Shown here in pieces: positions 34,945 through 45,068 of a DNA stretch of 64,000 nt. Position 1 is the first letter of the stretch. The number at the start of each line of letters is the position of its first letter. The stretch is from Actinomadura sp. WMMA1423 (GTDB taxonomy: Bacteria; Actinomycetota; Actinomycetes; Streptosporangiales; Streptosporangiaceae): assembly GCF_006547145.1 (NCBI RefSeq), contig NZ_CP041244.1, positions 1,240,001-1,304,000 on the forward strand. Reading direction: 5' to 3'. Below the pieces are notes generated by a model that searched no databases, was not told the DNA's origin, and saw nothing but the letters and a program-made list of their open reading frames with translations. Both the position numbers and the translations under genes were made by a program.

Positions 34945-35862
34945 GTGACGCACATTCGAGGGCTCGGGTATCTGCGTGTCCAGGCCCGGGACCTGGAGCG
35001 CTGGCGTGAACTCGCCATCGACGGGCTCGGCTTCGCCGAGGGGTCCGGTCCGGTCTCCGGCGGCCTGTACCTGCGCATGGACGAGCGCCGGTACCGTCTC
35101 GCGGTCCTGCCGGGCGACGTCGACCGGGTGCTGGCCGTGGGGTGGGAGGTGCGCGACCAGTTCGCGCTGGCCGCCGTCCGGGAGGCCGTGGAGAAGGCCG
35201 GGGTGGAGGTCTCCGCGCTCTCGCACGCGGAGGCCACCGGACGCGATGTCGAGGCCGCGATCGCCTTCACCGATCCGGGCGGCACCCCCGTCGAGGTGTT
35301 CTTCGGCCCCGTGCTCGACCACAGCCCGCTGCGGCTGGGCCTGGACCAGAGGTTCATCACCGGAGCCGAAGGCATGGGCCACGTGGTCCTGCCCGTTCCC
35401 GCCGCGGAGGAGGTAGTGGCCTGGTACGCCCAGGTGCTTGGCTTCCTTCCGCGCGGTGCGATGAAGGTCGCCGACACTCCGGCCGGCCCGGTCCGCGTCC
35501 GGTTCATGGGGGTCAACCGGCGCCACCACAGCCTTGCCGTCGCCCCCGCCCCGCATGACGGCGATCCCGGGCTGGTGCACCTGATGGTGGAGGTCGACAC
35601 CTTGGACGCGGTAGGCCGGGCGCTGGACAACGTCAATCGGCTGGGCTTCTCGATCTCCTCAACGCTCGGGCGCCACACCAACGACAAGATGGTGTCGTTC
35701 TACGTGCGCGCCCCCGGCGGCTGGGACATCGAGTACGGCACCGAGGGGATGCTCGTCGACGAGACCCACTACACCGCCGAGGAGATCACCGCCGACAGCT
35801 ACTGGGGCCACGACTGGTCGGGCTCCGAGCCGCTGGCCGCGTTCACGCCGCCTGGTAAGTGA
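34945..35862 (+). CDS. hsaC: 3,4-DHSA 4,5-extradiol dioxygenase
   Basis: 305 residues, two-module type I extradiol dioxygenase. Iron ligands by alignment with BphC are H146, H212 and E263; the active-site acid/base is H195, at the same number as in BphC. It opens ring A of the catechol from HsaA. GTG start with AGGAGG five bases upstream. Own operator at 34883; convergent hairpin terminator behind. Confidence 0.93.
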   Translation: MTHIRGLGYLRVQARDLERWRELAIDGLGFAEGSGPVSGGLYLRMDERRYRLAVLPGDVDRVLAVGWEVRDQFALAAVREAVEKAGVEVSALSHAEATGRDVEAAIAFTDPGGTPVEVFFGPVLDHSPLRLGLDQRFITGAEGMGHVVLPVPAAEEVVAWYAQVLGFLPRGAMKVADTPAGPVRVRFMGVNRRHHSLAVAPAPHDGDPGLVHLMVEVDTLDAVGRALDNVNRLGFSISSTLGRHTNDKMVSFYVRAPGGWDIEYGTEGMLVDETHYTAEEITADSYWGHDWSGSEPLAAFTPPGK

Positions 35863-35882
35863 CGCCGCCCGGGCCGTGAACC

Positions 35883-35931
35883 CCGCAGGCCGGTGAATTA
35901 GAGGCAGCGCCTCCGGTTCACCGGCCTGCGG
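35883..35931. terminator. Nested bidirectional hairpin terminator
   Basis: Outer 15-bp perfect arms 35883-35897 and 35917-35931; an inner GAGGC/GCCTC hairpin at 35901-35913 sits in the loop. Between the convergent hsaC and KstD-like genes. Confidence 0.8.
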
Positions 35932-35946
35932 AATGTCCGGGGCAGG

Positions 35947-37494
35947 TCAACCGGCCAGGAGGTGGCGTACGGCGCGGTACCCGAACACCATTCCGGAACC
36001 GAGGGGGACGCCGGGCCCGGGGTACACATGCCCGGCGACGGACGCGGCCGAGTTGCCCGCCGCGTACAGGCCCGGGATCGGGTCGCCGGACTCGTCCAGC
36101 ACCCGGGCGTCCGCGTCGATGCGCGCCCCGCCCTTGGTGCCGAGGTCGCCGAGGACGATCTGGACGGCGTGGAACGGCCCGCGGTCGATGGGAACCAGGC
36201 AGGGGTTCGGTCCGTCGCCCGCCGCGAAGAAGCGGTCGAACGGGTCCTCCCCCCGCTGGAAGTCCGCGTCCGTCCCGTCGGCGGCGAAGCCGTTGAACCG
36301 TTCGACCGTGCGCTGCAGCGCCCCAGCGGGAACGTCGATCAGATCGGCGAGTCCCGCGACGGTGCCGGCGGTGCGCCACAGGCCGGCCTCGCGGAACGCG
36401 GCGGGATCCGGACGCGGCTCGCACAGCGCCGGCACGTTGTCGAACCTGTCGTCGAACACGAACCAGACCGGCAGGTGGGACACCCCGGTGGCGTGACCGC
36501 GGCGGATCTCGTGGCCCATCCGGTCGTAGGGCAGGGACTCGTTGGCGAACCGCTGTCCCGCGGCGTTGACGAAGATCCCGCCGCGCAGGCCGAGCGTGAA
36601 CTCGGCGCGCCCGTTCGGGAAGAGCGTCGCCGGGCACCACCACGCCTCATCCATCAGGTCGACCGACGCGCCGGCGGCACGGAGCGCGGCCAGTGCATCG
36701 CCGGTGTTCGTTCCGACGGCGGTCGATGTCCAGCCACCGCCCGGCAGCCCGTGGTGCCGGATGCGCAGCTCGTGATCGCGCTCGAAACCGCCCGCGGCGA
36801 GCACGACGCCCCGGCCGGCACGCAGCCGCACCGCGCCCTCCGGGCCGTCGGCGACGACGCCGGTCACCCGCCCGTCTTCGACGATCAGGGACCGCATCCG
36901 CGTGCCGGTGCGGAGGTCGGCGTTACCGGTCTTGTCCAGCGCGAGCAGGAACCGGCCGATGAGCGCCTGGCCGCCGGTGAGCGTCTCGCGGTCCTGCTCG
37001 ATGCCGTGCTGGTCGAGCGCGATGGTGGGGCGGAGCCGGGCGAGCCCGTCGCCGAGTTCGGCGGCGGAGAGGGGCACGGGGAAGATGTCCCGTCCGTTTT
37101 CGATGCGGCCGGGAGCCTCGAAGTAGTCGGGGAAGGGCATGTACTGGAACTGGAGGGCGGGATCGCGTTCGAGGAACTCGACCAGCTCGGGGCCGGTGGC
37201 CAGGTACGCCCGCTGCAGTTCCACGGGGGTGCGGTCCCCGACCAGGGCCGTGAAGTACTCCGTCCCGAGCTCGACGCTGTCGGGCACGCCCGCGCGCTGC
37301 TGCGCCTGGTTGCCCGGGAGCCAGATGCCCGACCCGGAGTACGCGCTGGTGCCGCCGAAATACTCCGTCTTCTCCAACACGATGGTGCGCAGCCCGTTGG
37401 CCGCGGCGGTGTAGGCGGCGGCGAGGGCCGCGCCGCCGGAGCCGACGACGATGACGTCCGTGCTCTCGGCCGGATGCTCCTGCGTTGAGGTCAC
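35947..37494 (-). CDS. KstD-family FAD-dependent 3-ketosteroid dehydrogenase
   Basis: 515 residues. FAD motif GSGGAA at 18-23, E41, GGTS, SGSGIWLP. Near the C-terminus Y491 and G495 in YPGPG match the spacing of the active-site tyrosine and glycine (Y487/G491) of Rhodococcus KstD, but the surrounding residues differ from the classic YAGAG. It may be a Delta1- or Delta4-dehydrogenase on a degraded nucleus. GTG start with AAGGA upstream. Last of the eight-gene minus operon that starts with fadE30, so it falls under the ring C/D (KstR2-type) control rather than the ring A/B one. Confidence 0.85.
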   Translation of the reverse strand: MTSTQEHPAESTDVIVVGSGGAALAAAYTAAANGLRTIVLEKTEYFGGTSAYSGSGIWLPGNQAQQRAGVPDSVELGTEYFTALVGDRTPVELQRAYLATGPELVEFLERDPALQFQYMPFPDYFEAPGRIENGRDIFPVPLSAAELGDGLARLRPTIALDQHGIEQDRETLTGGQALIGRFLLALDKTGNADLRTGTRMRSLIVEDGRVTGVVADGPEGAVRLRAGRGVVLAAGGFERDHELRIRHHGLPGGGWTSTAVGTNTGDALAALRAAGASVDLMDEAWWCPATLFPNGRAEFTLGLRGGIFVNAAGQRFANESLPYDRMGHEIRRGHATGVSHLPVWFVFDDRFDNVPALCEPRPDPAAFREAGLWRTAGTVAGLADLIDVPAGALQRTVERFNGFAADGTDADFQRGEDPFDRFFAAGDGPNPCLVPIDRGPFHAVQIVLGDLGTKGGARIDADARVLDESGDPIPGLYAAGNSAASVAGHVYPGPGVPLGSGMVFGYRAVRHLLAG

Positions 37495-37504
37495 TGGGTC
37501 CTTC

Positions 37505-38377
37505 TCATTTCCGGTTCAGTCGTTCGAGTTCGTCGGGGGTGAGGGTGAGGTCGGCGGCGGCCAGCGAGTCCAGCGCGGACTCCGGTCGGCTCGCCCCGGG
37601 GATCGGGATGATCGCCGCAGACCTGTGCAGCTGCCAGGCCAGCGCGACTCGCTGCGGGCTGACGCCACGGGCCTTCGCCACGGCGTCGAAGGCGGCGAAC
37701 TCCGATCCGAGATCCTTGGCGCCGCGCATCCCGCCGAGCGGTCCCCAGGAGAGGAACGCCAGGCCGAGCCGTTCGCACAGGTCGATCACGGGTTCGGCGG
37801 CTCTGGCCCGCGGCGAGTACTCGTTCTCCACCGCGACCAGAACGTCGCCGAGGATCTCGTGGGCGATATGGACCTGCTCGACGCTCGCGTTCGAGACGCC
37901 GACGCGCTCCACGAGACCTTTGTCGTGCAGTTCCTTGAGGCCGCCCATGCTCTCCTCGTACGGGGTCCGCGGATCAGGGCGGTGGTGCAGGTAAAGCGGC
38001 AGCACATCCAAGCCGAGCCGGCGCAGGGACGCCTCGCAGGCACGGCGCAGCCACTCGGGACGGCCGTCGACCCACCACGTGTCGGTGTCGAAGTACCGGA
38101 CATGGCCGCCCTTGGTGGCGACGACGACATGGTCCGTGGAGCCGGGATACAGCCGGAGCGCCTTGGCGAGCGCGAGTTCGTTGACGCCGTAATCGCCGCC
38201 TGCCGGACCGTACACGTCGGCGGTGTCGAGCAGGGTGACACCCGCGTCCAGGGCCGCATGCACCGTACGGATGCCGCGCTCCTCGTCGTAGCCCGGCACC
38301 TGGGTCAGGGTCATCGCTCCCAGGCCGATCGCCGAGACGCGCAGATCCCCGAGCCGCCGGCGGGCGACGTCCGTCAT
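37505..38377 (-). CDS. Aldo/keto reductase
   Basis: 290 residues, AKR fold. Catalytic D51 and Y56 in DTADVYG, then lysine in ATKGG and histidine in YLHHRPD; the C-terminal IPIPGASRPESA binds NADPH. It would reduce or oxidise a ketone or aldehyde of the pathway. The start overlaps the stop of the SDR gene (ATGA); the KstD-like gene follows after ten bases. Confidence 0.87.
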   Translation of the reverse strand: MTDVARRRLGDLRVSAIGLGAMTLTQVPGYDEERGIRTVHAALDAGVTLLDTADVYGPAGGDYGVNELALAKALRLYPGSTDHVVVATKGGHVRYFDTDTWWVDGRPEWLRRACEASLRRLGLDVLPLYLHHRPDPRTPYEESMGGLKELHDKGLVERVGVSNASVEQVHIAHEILGDVLVAVENEYSPRARAAEPVIDLCERLGLAFLSWGPLGGMRGAKDLGSEFAAFDAVAKARGVSPQRVALAWQLHRSAAIIPIPGASRPESALDSLAAADLTLTPDELERLNRK

Positions 38378-39114
38378 TTGCCGACCACGGTCCACCCGCC
38401 GTCGACCGGCATCCGGACGCCCGTCGAGAAGGTGGCGTCGAGCAGCATGAACTCGATCGCCGCGGCCATCTCGTCGGGGGTGCACAGCCTGCCGAGCGGC
38501 ATCCGCGCCTCGGTGGCCGACAGGTCATAGCCCTCCTTGTCGACCATCTCCTGCACCATCGGCGTGAGGGTGTGCCCCGGGGCGACCGCGTTGACGCGGA
38601 TCCCGTGCGGAGCCCACTCGATCGCGAGGTTCTGCGTGAGCTGCTCGATCGCGGCCTTGGCGACGCCGTAGTCCGCCTGGTCGCGCCACCCGCCGTAGGC
38701 GGTCGTCGAGGAGATGGTCACGATCGACCCGCCGCCGAGCCCTGCCGCCAGCATTCCCGCGACGAGCGAACGCGCGGTGACGAGCGTTCCGACCAGGTGG
38801 ACGTCGAGCACCCTCCGGTAGACGTCGAGATCCAACTCCAGCGCGGGTTTGAACTCGCCGCGGATGCCGTGGCAGGTCACGAGGCGGGTGGGGGTCCCGG
38901 CCGCGCGCGCCGCCTCGGCCAGTGCCTCCCGCACCCTCGCCTCGTCGGTCACGTCGATCCGGTATGCCTGCGGCACGCCGTCCGGTGGCGGCTGCATGTC
39001 CAGGACGGTCACCGCGAGCCCCCGCTTCATCAGCCGGCGTACGACCGCCAGTCCGATGCCGCTGCTACCGCCGGTGACGACCGCGTGTTCACTCGGCACG
39101 TGTCCTTCGGGCAT
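38374..39114 (-). CDS. SDR oxidoreductase, NNAG replaced
   Basis: 246 residues. TGGSSGIG at 14-21 and catalytic S135/S136, Y149, K153 are intact, but the structural NNAG is replaced by CHGIRG near 81-86, which is unusual. GGGAGA lies before the ATG. Same operon as the LLM/reductase pair upstream (59-base gap) and AKR. Substrate unknown. Confidence 0.8.
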   Translation of the reverse strand: MPEGHVPSEHAVVTGGSSGIGLAVVRRLMKRGLAVTVLDMQPPPDGVPQAYRIDVTDEARVREALAEAARAAGTPTRLVTCHGIRGEFKPALELDLDVYRRVLDVHLVGTLVTARSLVAGMLAAGLGGGSIVTISSTTAYGGWRDQADYGVAKAAIEQLTQNLAIEWAPHGIRVNAVAPGHTLTPMVQEMVDKEGYDLSATEARMPLGRLCTPDEMAAAIEFMLLDATFSTGVRMPVDGGWTVVGK

Positions 39115-39173
39115 GGGTTCATCTCCCTCATCGATGTGCGGGCTCCGGGTCGGAGCAGGTCGCCGCTCGGTTG

Positions 39174-40364
39174 TCAGCGGGTCTTCGGGGGTCGCCCGCC
39201 GATCGCGGCGGTGACCGTGTCCGCCGCACGGACCAGCCGGTCCCGCCATCCGGCGATCCGCTCGACGCTCGCCCGAGGCGGCATCTGGAACAGGGCGAGC
39301 ACCTGCACGACATCACCGTGCGGGCCGTAGACGGGTGCGCCCAGCAGGCGGACGTCGTGCAGGCCGGCGGGATCGAGGTCGTCGGGCTCGTAGTGCTCCT
39401 TGAGACGTTCGAGCAGGGCACCGACCCGGCGCTCCAGCCCGGGGGTGCGCTGTGCGGTGGAGAACCCGTCGATCTCGTCCCAGACCTCGTCGTGCTCAGG
39501 GGCGCGTAGGGCGATCGACCAGCCGCGGGACGACGCACGCTGCAACGCCCGCCGGTAGTGGTTCCGGTCCTCCCCGGTCAGGGGGAGGTTGCGCCGCGCG
39601 AGCCAGGCGTCGATCGCCCCGTCCTCGCGTCCGGCGACGAACAGGGCGCCGTAGGGCGGTGCGAACGGCATCCGGCGGCCGATGTGCCCGTGCACCGTGC
39701 TCTTCTGCGAACCGGCGGAGCCGGCGACGATGACGATCTCGTCGGCGACGACGCACTGCGCGTAGCACTCGAGCCCGAGGTCGGCCGATACCGCCTCCAT
39801 GTGCTCGCGCGCGATGTCCGCGACCCGGATGTGGCCCAGCAGGTCGCTCTCGTAGGGGGCGACGAGCGCGCCGGGTGAGAACCCGCCGTACCCGCCTTGG
39901 AAGAACAGCAGCGGTGACCTCGGTTCGAGCACTCCGAGGTCCCGCACCCTGCCGAGGACCATCAGATGGTCGCCGGCCTCGTGGACGGCCTCGAATTCGC
40001 AGTCGATCCAGGCGACGGCCTCTTCGAGCAGAGGCGCGCCGGACGGGCCGGGACGCCACGGGATGCCGGCGAACTTGTCGCCGCTCTTCGCGGCGAACTG
40101 CCGGCAGACGTGCTCCTGGTCGGCGGCGAGCACGTTGACGCAGAAGGACGAGGCGGTGCGCAGCCGCGCGAACGTGCTCGACGTCCTGCTCGGCAGGAAC
40201 GAGACCAGCGGCGGATCGAGCGACACTGAGGAGAACGAGCCGACCACCATTCCGGTGGGCTCGCCGGTGTCGCAGATGCCGGTGACGACGACCACGCCCG
40301 TCGGGTAGTGGCCGAGGACGTCCCGGAACCGCCGTCCGTCGAACGGCGCGGACGGGCCGCTCAT
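39174..40364 (-). CDS. Flavin reductase fused to a putative IclR-like sensor domain
   Basis: 396 residues. About 1-170 is a flavin-reductase (HsaB/HpaC) domain: LGHYPTGVVVVTG, GSFSSVSLDPPLVSF, SSFCVNVLA, GDHLMVLGRV. About 180-390 has no reductase motif and resembles the IclR effector-binding fold (Y-x-Q-C-V-V-A-D-E, PYGALFVAG, a RRALQRASSRGWS segment), without a helix-turn-helix. Usual HsaB is only about 190 residues. It would supply FMNH2 to the LLM protein encoded upstream (ATGA overlap), possibly to HsaA, and may be switched by ligand as in the MarR-tailed C1 reductase of the HPA hydroxylase. The sensor call is moderate. Confidence 0.7.
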   Translation of the reverse strand: MSGPSAPFDGRRFRDVLGHYPTGVVVVTGICDTGEPTGMVVGSFSSVSLDPPLVSFLPSRTSSTFARLRTASSFCVNVLAADQEHVCRQFAAKSGDKFAGIPWRPGPSGAPLLEEAVAWIDCEFEAVHEAGDHLMVLGRVRDLGVLEPRSPLLFFQGGYGGFSPGALVAPYESDLLGHIRVADIAREHMEAVSADLGLECYAQCVVADEIVIVAGSAGSQKSTVHGHIGRRMPFAPPYGALFVAGREDGAIDAWLARRNLPLTGEDRNHYRRALQRASSRGWSIALRAPEHDEVWDEIDGFSTAQRTPGLERRVGALLERLKEHYEPDDLDPAGLHDVRLLGAPVYGPHGDVVQVLALFQMPPRASVERIAGWRDRLVRAADTVTAAIGGRPPKTR

Positions 40365-41713
40365 CGGGCATCCTTCAACGTGGGGCCGTCCCCGGGTGCG
40401 GGGGCCGGCGCAGGGGCGCCGAGGTGCTCGCGGAGAGTGGTCCCCGTGTAGTCCTTGCGGAAGAGCCCGCGGTCCTGCAGGCGCGGGACGACCTCCTCCA
40501 CGAAGTCCTCCAGCCCGCGGGGAAGGTCGGCGGGAAGGATGTTGAAGCCGTCGGCCGCCCCCTCGGTGAACCAGGCGGTCATCTCGTCCGCCACCTGGTC
40601 GGGAGTCCCGACGAAGGAGCGGTGGCCGATGCTGAGGCCGATCCGCTGCGCCACCTGGCGCAGGGTCAGCCCCTCCTCCTTCGCCATGTCCATGAACAGC
40701 CGGGGACGCGAGACACCGGCGTGCGCGGGCAGCAGACCGCTGACGTCGGGAAACGGCTCGTCCAGGTCGTAACCGGTGAAGTCGATCCCGCCGAACATCT
40801 GCTGCATGAAGGCGAGGGTCGCGTCGATCTGGACGAAGCCGCCGAGTTCCCGTGCCAGCTCCCGGGCCTCCTGGACGGTCCTGCCGATGATCGGGGTGAG
40901 CCCCGGCATGACGGCGACCGCGTGCGGGTCGCGGCCCTTGGCGCTCACCAGTTCCCGCATCCGGTCGACGAAGGCCGTGGCGGCCTTGATGTCGAACTGC
41001 GTGGTGAACACCATGTCCGCGTACGCGGCCGCCAGGTTCATGCCGGTCGGTGAGGACCCCGCCTGCACCAGCGCCGGGCGGCCCTGCGGGGACCGGGGCA
41101 TCGTCAGAGGGCCGCGCACGGTGAAGTGATCGCCCTCGTGGTCGAGCCGCCGGATCCGGTCGAGGTCGGCGTACACACCCGCCTCCCGGTCGAGCACGAT
41201 CGCATCGTCCCGCCAGCCGTCCCAGAGCCGGGTGACCACGTCGACGAACTCGTCGGCGCGCTCGTAGCGGGCCTCGTGCTCGGGCAGGTCCGCGGAGCCG
41301 TAGTTGCCCGCAGCCGCGGCGATCGCGGTGGTGACGATGTTCCAGCCGACCCGGCCGCCGCTCAAATGGTCGATGGTCGCGAACTGGCGGGCCACGGTGA
41401 AGGGATGGCTGTAGGTCGTCGAGGCGGTGCCCACCAGGCCGATGCGCGAGGTCACCGCCGACAGCGCGGCCACCAGGCTGACGGCGTCCGGCCACTCGGT
41501 GGCGTCGGAGCCGATCGACGGGCTCAGGTTCAGCGCCTCGGCGATGAACACCGCGTCGAACTTGCCCTGCTCGGCGACCTGGGCGACGCGCGTCCAGTGC
41601 TCCAGAGTGTGGATCTTCTCGGGTCGGGTCCGGGGGGACCGCCACACCGAGTGCGCCGTTCCCAGTCCTCGGGCGAAGACCGCGAGGTGCATCTGACGCC
41701 CGGTATCGTTCAT
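40361..41713 (-). CDS. LLM-class flavin-dependent monooxygenase (NtaA/DszA type)
   Basis: 450 residues, TIM-barrel luciferase-like monooxygenase. Typical stretches are FDAVFIAEALNLSP, SRIGLVGTASTTYSHPFTVARQFATIDHLSGGRVGWNIVT and PALVQAGSSPTG. NtaA, SnaA and DszA relatives use FMNH2 from a partner reductase; the next gene is one. It may do a Baeyer-Villiger type or other oxygenation on a steroid fragment, or handle sulfur. It sits in the KstR2-type operon between fadA6 (49 bases) and the reductase, a place I know of in no model steroid cluster. Confidence 0.85.
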   Translation of the reverse strand: MNDTGRQMHLAVFARGLGTAHSVWRSPRTRPEKIHTLEHWTRVAQVAEQGKFDAVFIAEALNLSPSIGSDATEWPDAVSLVAALSAVTSRIGLVGTASTTYSHPFTVARQFATIDHLSGGRVGWNIVTTAIAAAAGNYGSADLPEHEARYERADEFVDVVTRLWDGWRDDAIVLDREAGVYADLDRIRRLDHEGDHFTVRGPLTMPRSPQGRPALVQAGSSPTGMNLAAAYADMVFTTQFDIKAATAFVDRMRELVSAKGRDPHAVAVMPGLTPIIGRTVQEARELARELGGFVQIDATLAFMQQMFGGIDFTGYDLDEPFPDVSGLLPAHAGVSRPRLFMDMAKEEGLTLRQVAQRIGLSIGHRSFVGTPDQVADEMTAWFTEGAADGFNILPADLPRGLEDFVEEVVPRLQDRGLFRKDYTGTTLREHLGAPAPAPAPGDGPTLKDAR

Positions 41714-41762
41714 GGTTGCTCCCTGTGTAGACGTTCGCGCAAGCCGGGTGGTCCGCCCGGGG

Positions 41763-42914
41763 TCAGAGCCGCTCGATGATGGTGACGTTGGCCTGGCCGC
41801 CGCCCTCGCACATGGTCTGGAGGGCGTAGCGTCCGCCGCGGCGTTCGAGTTCGTGCAGCATGGTCGTCATCAGCCGGGTCCCGGTGGCTCCGATGGGATG
41901 CCCCAAGGCGATTGCGCCGCCGTTGACATTGACCCGGTCCAGGTCGGCGCCGGTCTCCTTCGCCCAGGCGAGGACGACCGATGCGAACGCCTCGTTGATC
42001 TCGATGAGGTCGAAGTCGCCGATCGACATGCCGGTCTTCTGGAGGGCGTACCGGGTCGCCGGGATCGGGCCGGTCAGCATCCAGACGGGGTCGTCACCGC
42101 GGACGGAGATGTGATGGATGCGCGCCCGCGGCTTCAGCCCGAGGTCGGTGACGGCCTGTTCGGAGGCGATCAGGACAGCGGACGCGGCGTCGCTGATCTG
42201 GCTGGCGACGCCGGCGGTGATCCGCCCGCCCTCGCGCAGCGTCCGGAGCGCCGCCATCTTCTCCAGGTCGGTGTCGCGGCGTGGTCCCTCGTCGGCGGAG
42301 ACACCGCCGATCGGGGCGATCTCCTTGGCGAACCGCCCCTCGTCGGTCGCGGCGATGGCCCGGTGATGGCTGCGGAGCGCGAACTCCTCCATCTCCGCGC
42401 GGGAGATCTCCCACTTCTCGGCGATCATCTCGGCCGCCCGGAACTGGGACACCTCCTGGTCCCCGTAGCGGGCGCGCCATCCCGGCGACTCTGCGAACGG
42501 GGTGGTGAAGCCGTACTGCTCCCCCACCGCCATCGCGGCCGAGATCGGGATCGCCGACATGTTCTGCACGCCGCCCGCGACGATGAGGTCGGCCGTGCCG
42601 GACATGACGCCCTGCGCGGCGAAGTGCACCGCCTGCTGGCTGGACCCGCACTGCCGGTCGATGGTCACGCCCGGCACGTGGTCCGGCATGCCGGCGACCA
42701 GCCAGGCGGTCCTGGCGATGTCCCCGGCCTGCGAGCCGATGGTCTCGGTGCAACCGAAGATCACGTCGTCGACGCGTCCCGGATCGACGCCGCTGCGGTC
42801 CACGAGTGCGGAGATGGCGTGGGCGCCCAGGTCCGCGGAGTGGACGGCGGAGAGTGCGCCACCACGGCGGCCGACCGGCGTGCGGACCGCCTCGATGATG
42901 TAGGCCTCGGCCAT
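41763..42914 (-). CDS. fadA6: Thiolase, HIP pathway
   Basis: 383 residues. Nucleophile C89 in DRQCGSSQQ, H339 in GHPIGATG and C369 in MCEGGG. The sequence follows mycobacterial FadA6 closely (MTEAYVIDAVRT start, IPISSAMTVGEQ-type segment). It thiolyses a beta-ketoacyl-CoA from ring C/D opening. GAGGAAGG ribosome site; 34 bases after ipdF. In M. tuberculosis fadA6 is also in the KstR2 regulon. Confidence 0.9.
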   Translation of the reverse strand: MAEAYIIEAVRTPVGRRGGALSAVHSADLGAHAISALVDRSGVDPGRVDDVIFGCTETIGSQAGDIARTAWLVAGMPDHVPGVTIDRQCGSSQQAVHFAAQGVMSGTADLIVAGGVQNMSAIPISAAMAVGEQYGFTTPFAESPGWRARYGDQEVSQFRAAEMIAEKWEISRAEMEEFALRSHHRAIAATDEGRFAKEIAPIGGVSADEGPRRDTDLEKMAALRTLREGGRITAGVASQISDAASAVLIASEQAVTDLGLKPRARIHHISVRGDDPVWMLTGPIPATRYALQKTGMSIGDFDLIEINEAFASVVLAWAKETGADLDRVNVNGGAIALGHPIGATGTRLMTTMLHELERRGGRYALQTMCEGGGQANVTIIERL

Positions 42915-42948
42915 GTGAACCTTCCTCAGGGGTCGGGGTACGGCGAGA

Positions 42949-43748
42949 TCAGGGGTGCTGGCTGCTCACCGACACCACCTCGCCGGTGAGATAGGACGCG
43001 TAGTCGGCGGCGAGGAAGACCATGACGTTCGCGATCTCCCATGGCTCGGCGGCCCGCCCGAACGCCTCACGGGCCTTCAACTCGGCCAGGAACTCGGCCG
43101 TGGTGACCTTGGCGAGGAACGGGTGCATCGCCAGGCTCGGCGAGACGGCGTTCACCCGGATCCCGTGCGGGGCGAGGTCCATGGCCGCGGACCTGGTCAG
43201 CGCCATCACGCCGGCCTTTGCCGCGGCGTAGTGAGCCTGGCCCTCCTGGGCGCGCCATCCGATGACGGAGGCGTTGTTGACGATCACACCGCGCCGTCCG
43301 GCTTCCACCATGCGGCGACCGGCCGCGCGGATGCACCGGAACGTCCCGGTCAGGGAGATGTCGAGAACCTTGCTCCACTCCTCGTCGGTCATGTCGAGGA
43401 GGGAGACGGTGCCGCCGAGCCCGGCATTGTTGATCATCACGTCGACGCCGCCGAACGCCTCGGCCGCGTCCAGCAGCGCACCCACCTGGGCCTCGTCGGT
43501 CACGTCGCATGGAACCGCCGCCACCCGCTCCGCCCCGAACTCCGCGCCGAGCGCCTCACGCGCCTCGGCGAGCCGCCGCTCGTGCGTGTCGCCGAGGACG
43601 ACGGCGCGGGCGCCCTCCTCCAGGCACCGGCGGACCACCGCCGAGCCGATGCCCGCTCCAGCGGCGGCGGTGACCACGACGGTCCGCCCGTTCAGGAGCC
43701 CGTGGCCGGGCACGTAGGGCGGGACGGGCTGTTCGGTCTTGGCTGCGG

Positions 43749-43752
<4 letters not shown>
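42949..43752 (-). CDS. ipdF: HIP-pathway SDR IpdF
   Basis: 267 residues. N-terminal PGHGLL extension, cofactor loop TAAAGAGIG (28-36), NNAG 108-111, S162, Y175, K179, and the end SVSSQHP. These match Rv3559c (IpdF), a dehydrogenase of CoA-linked ring C/D intermediates. GTG start overlaps the fadE30 stop (GTGA). Confidence 0.9.
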
Positions 43753-44927
<1,175 letters not shown>

Positions 44928-45000
44928 ATCCGCCCCTCCGCCGTGCGCTTCGATCCCCGGGTTGCGGCCGTCCGCCGCGGACTGCACCATAGCAATGAAA

Positions 45001-45014
45001 ATCAAACATTTGTT
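45001..45014. promoter_or_regulatory. KstR2-type operator, fadE30/crotonase divergent promoter
   Basis: ATCAAACATTTGTT, fitting the AnCAAAnnTTTGnT consensus. CTTGCG-TT-CGCAAG lies next to it at 45018-45031. Confidence 0.7.
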
Positions 45015-45068
45015 AGGCTTGCGTTCGCAAGAGCGCGTGCCACTCACTGGACGTCGGCAGGAGACGAA

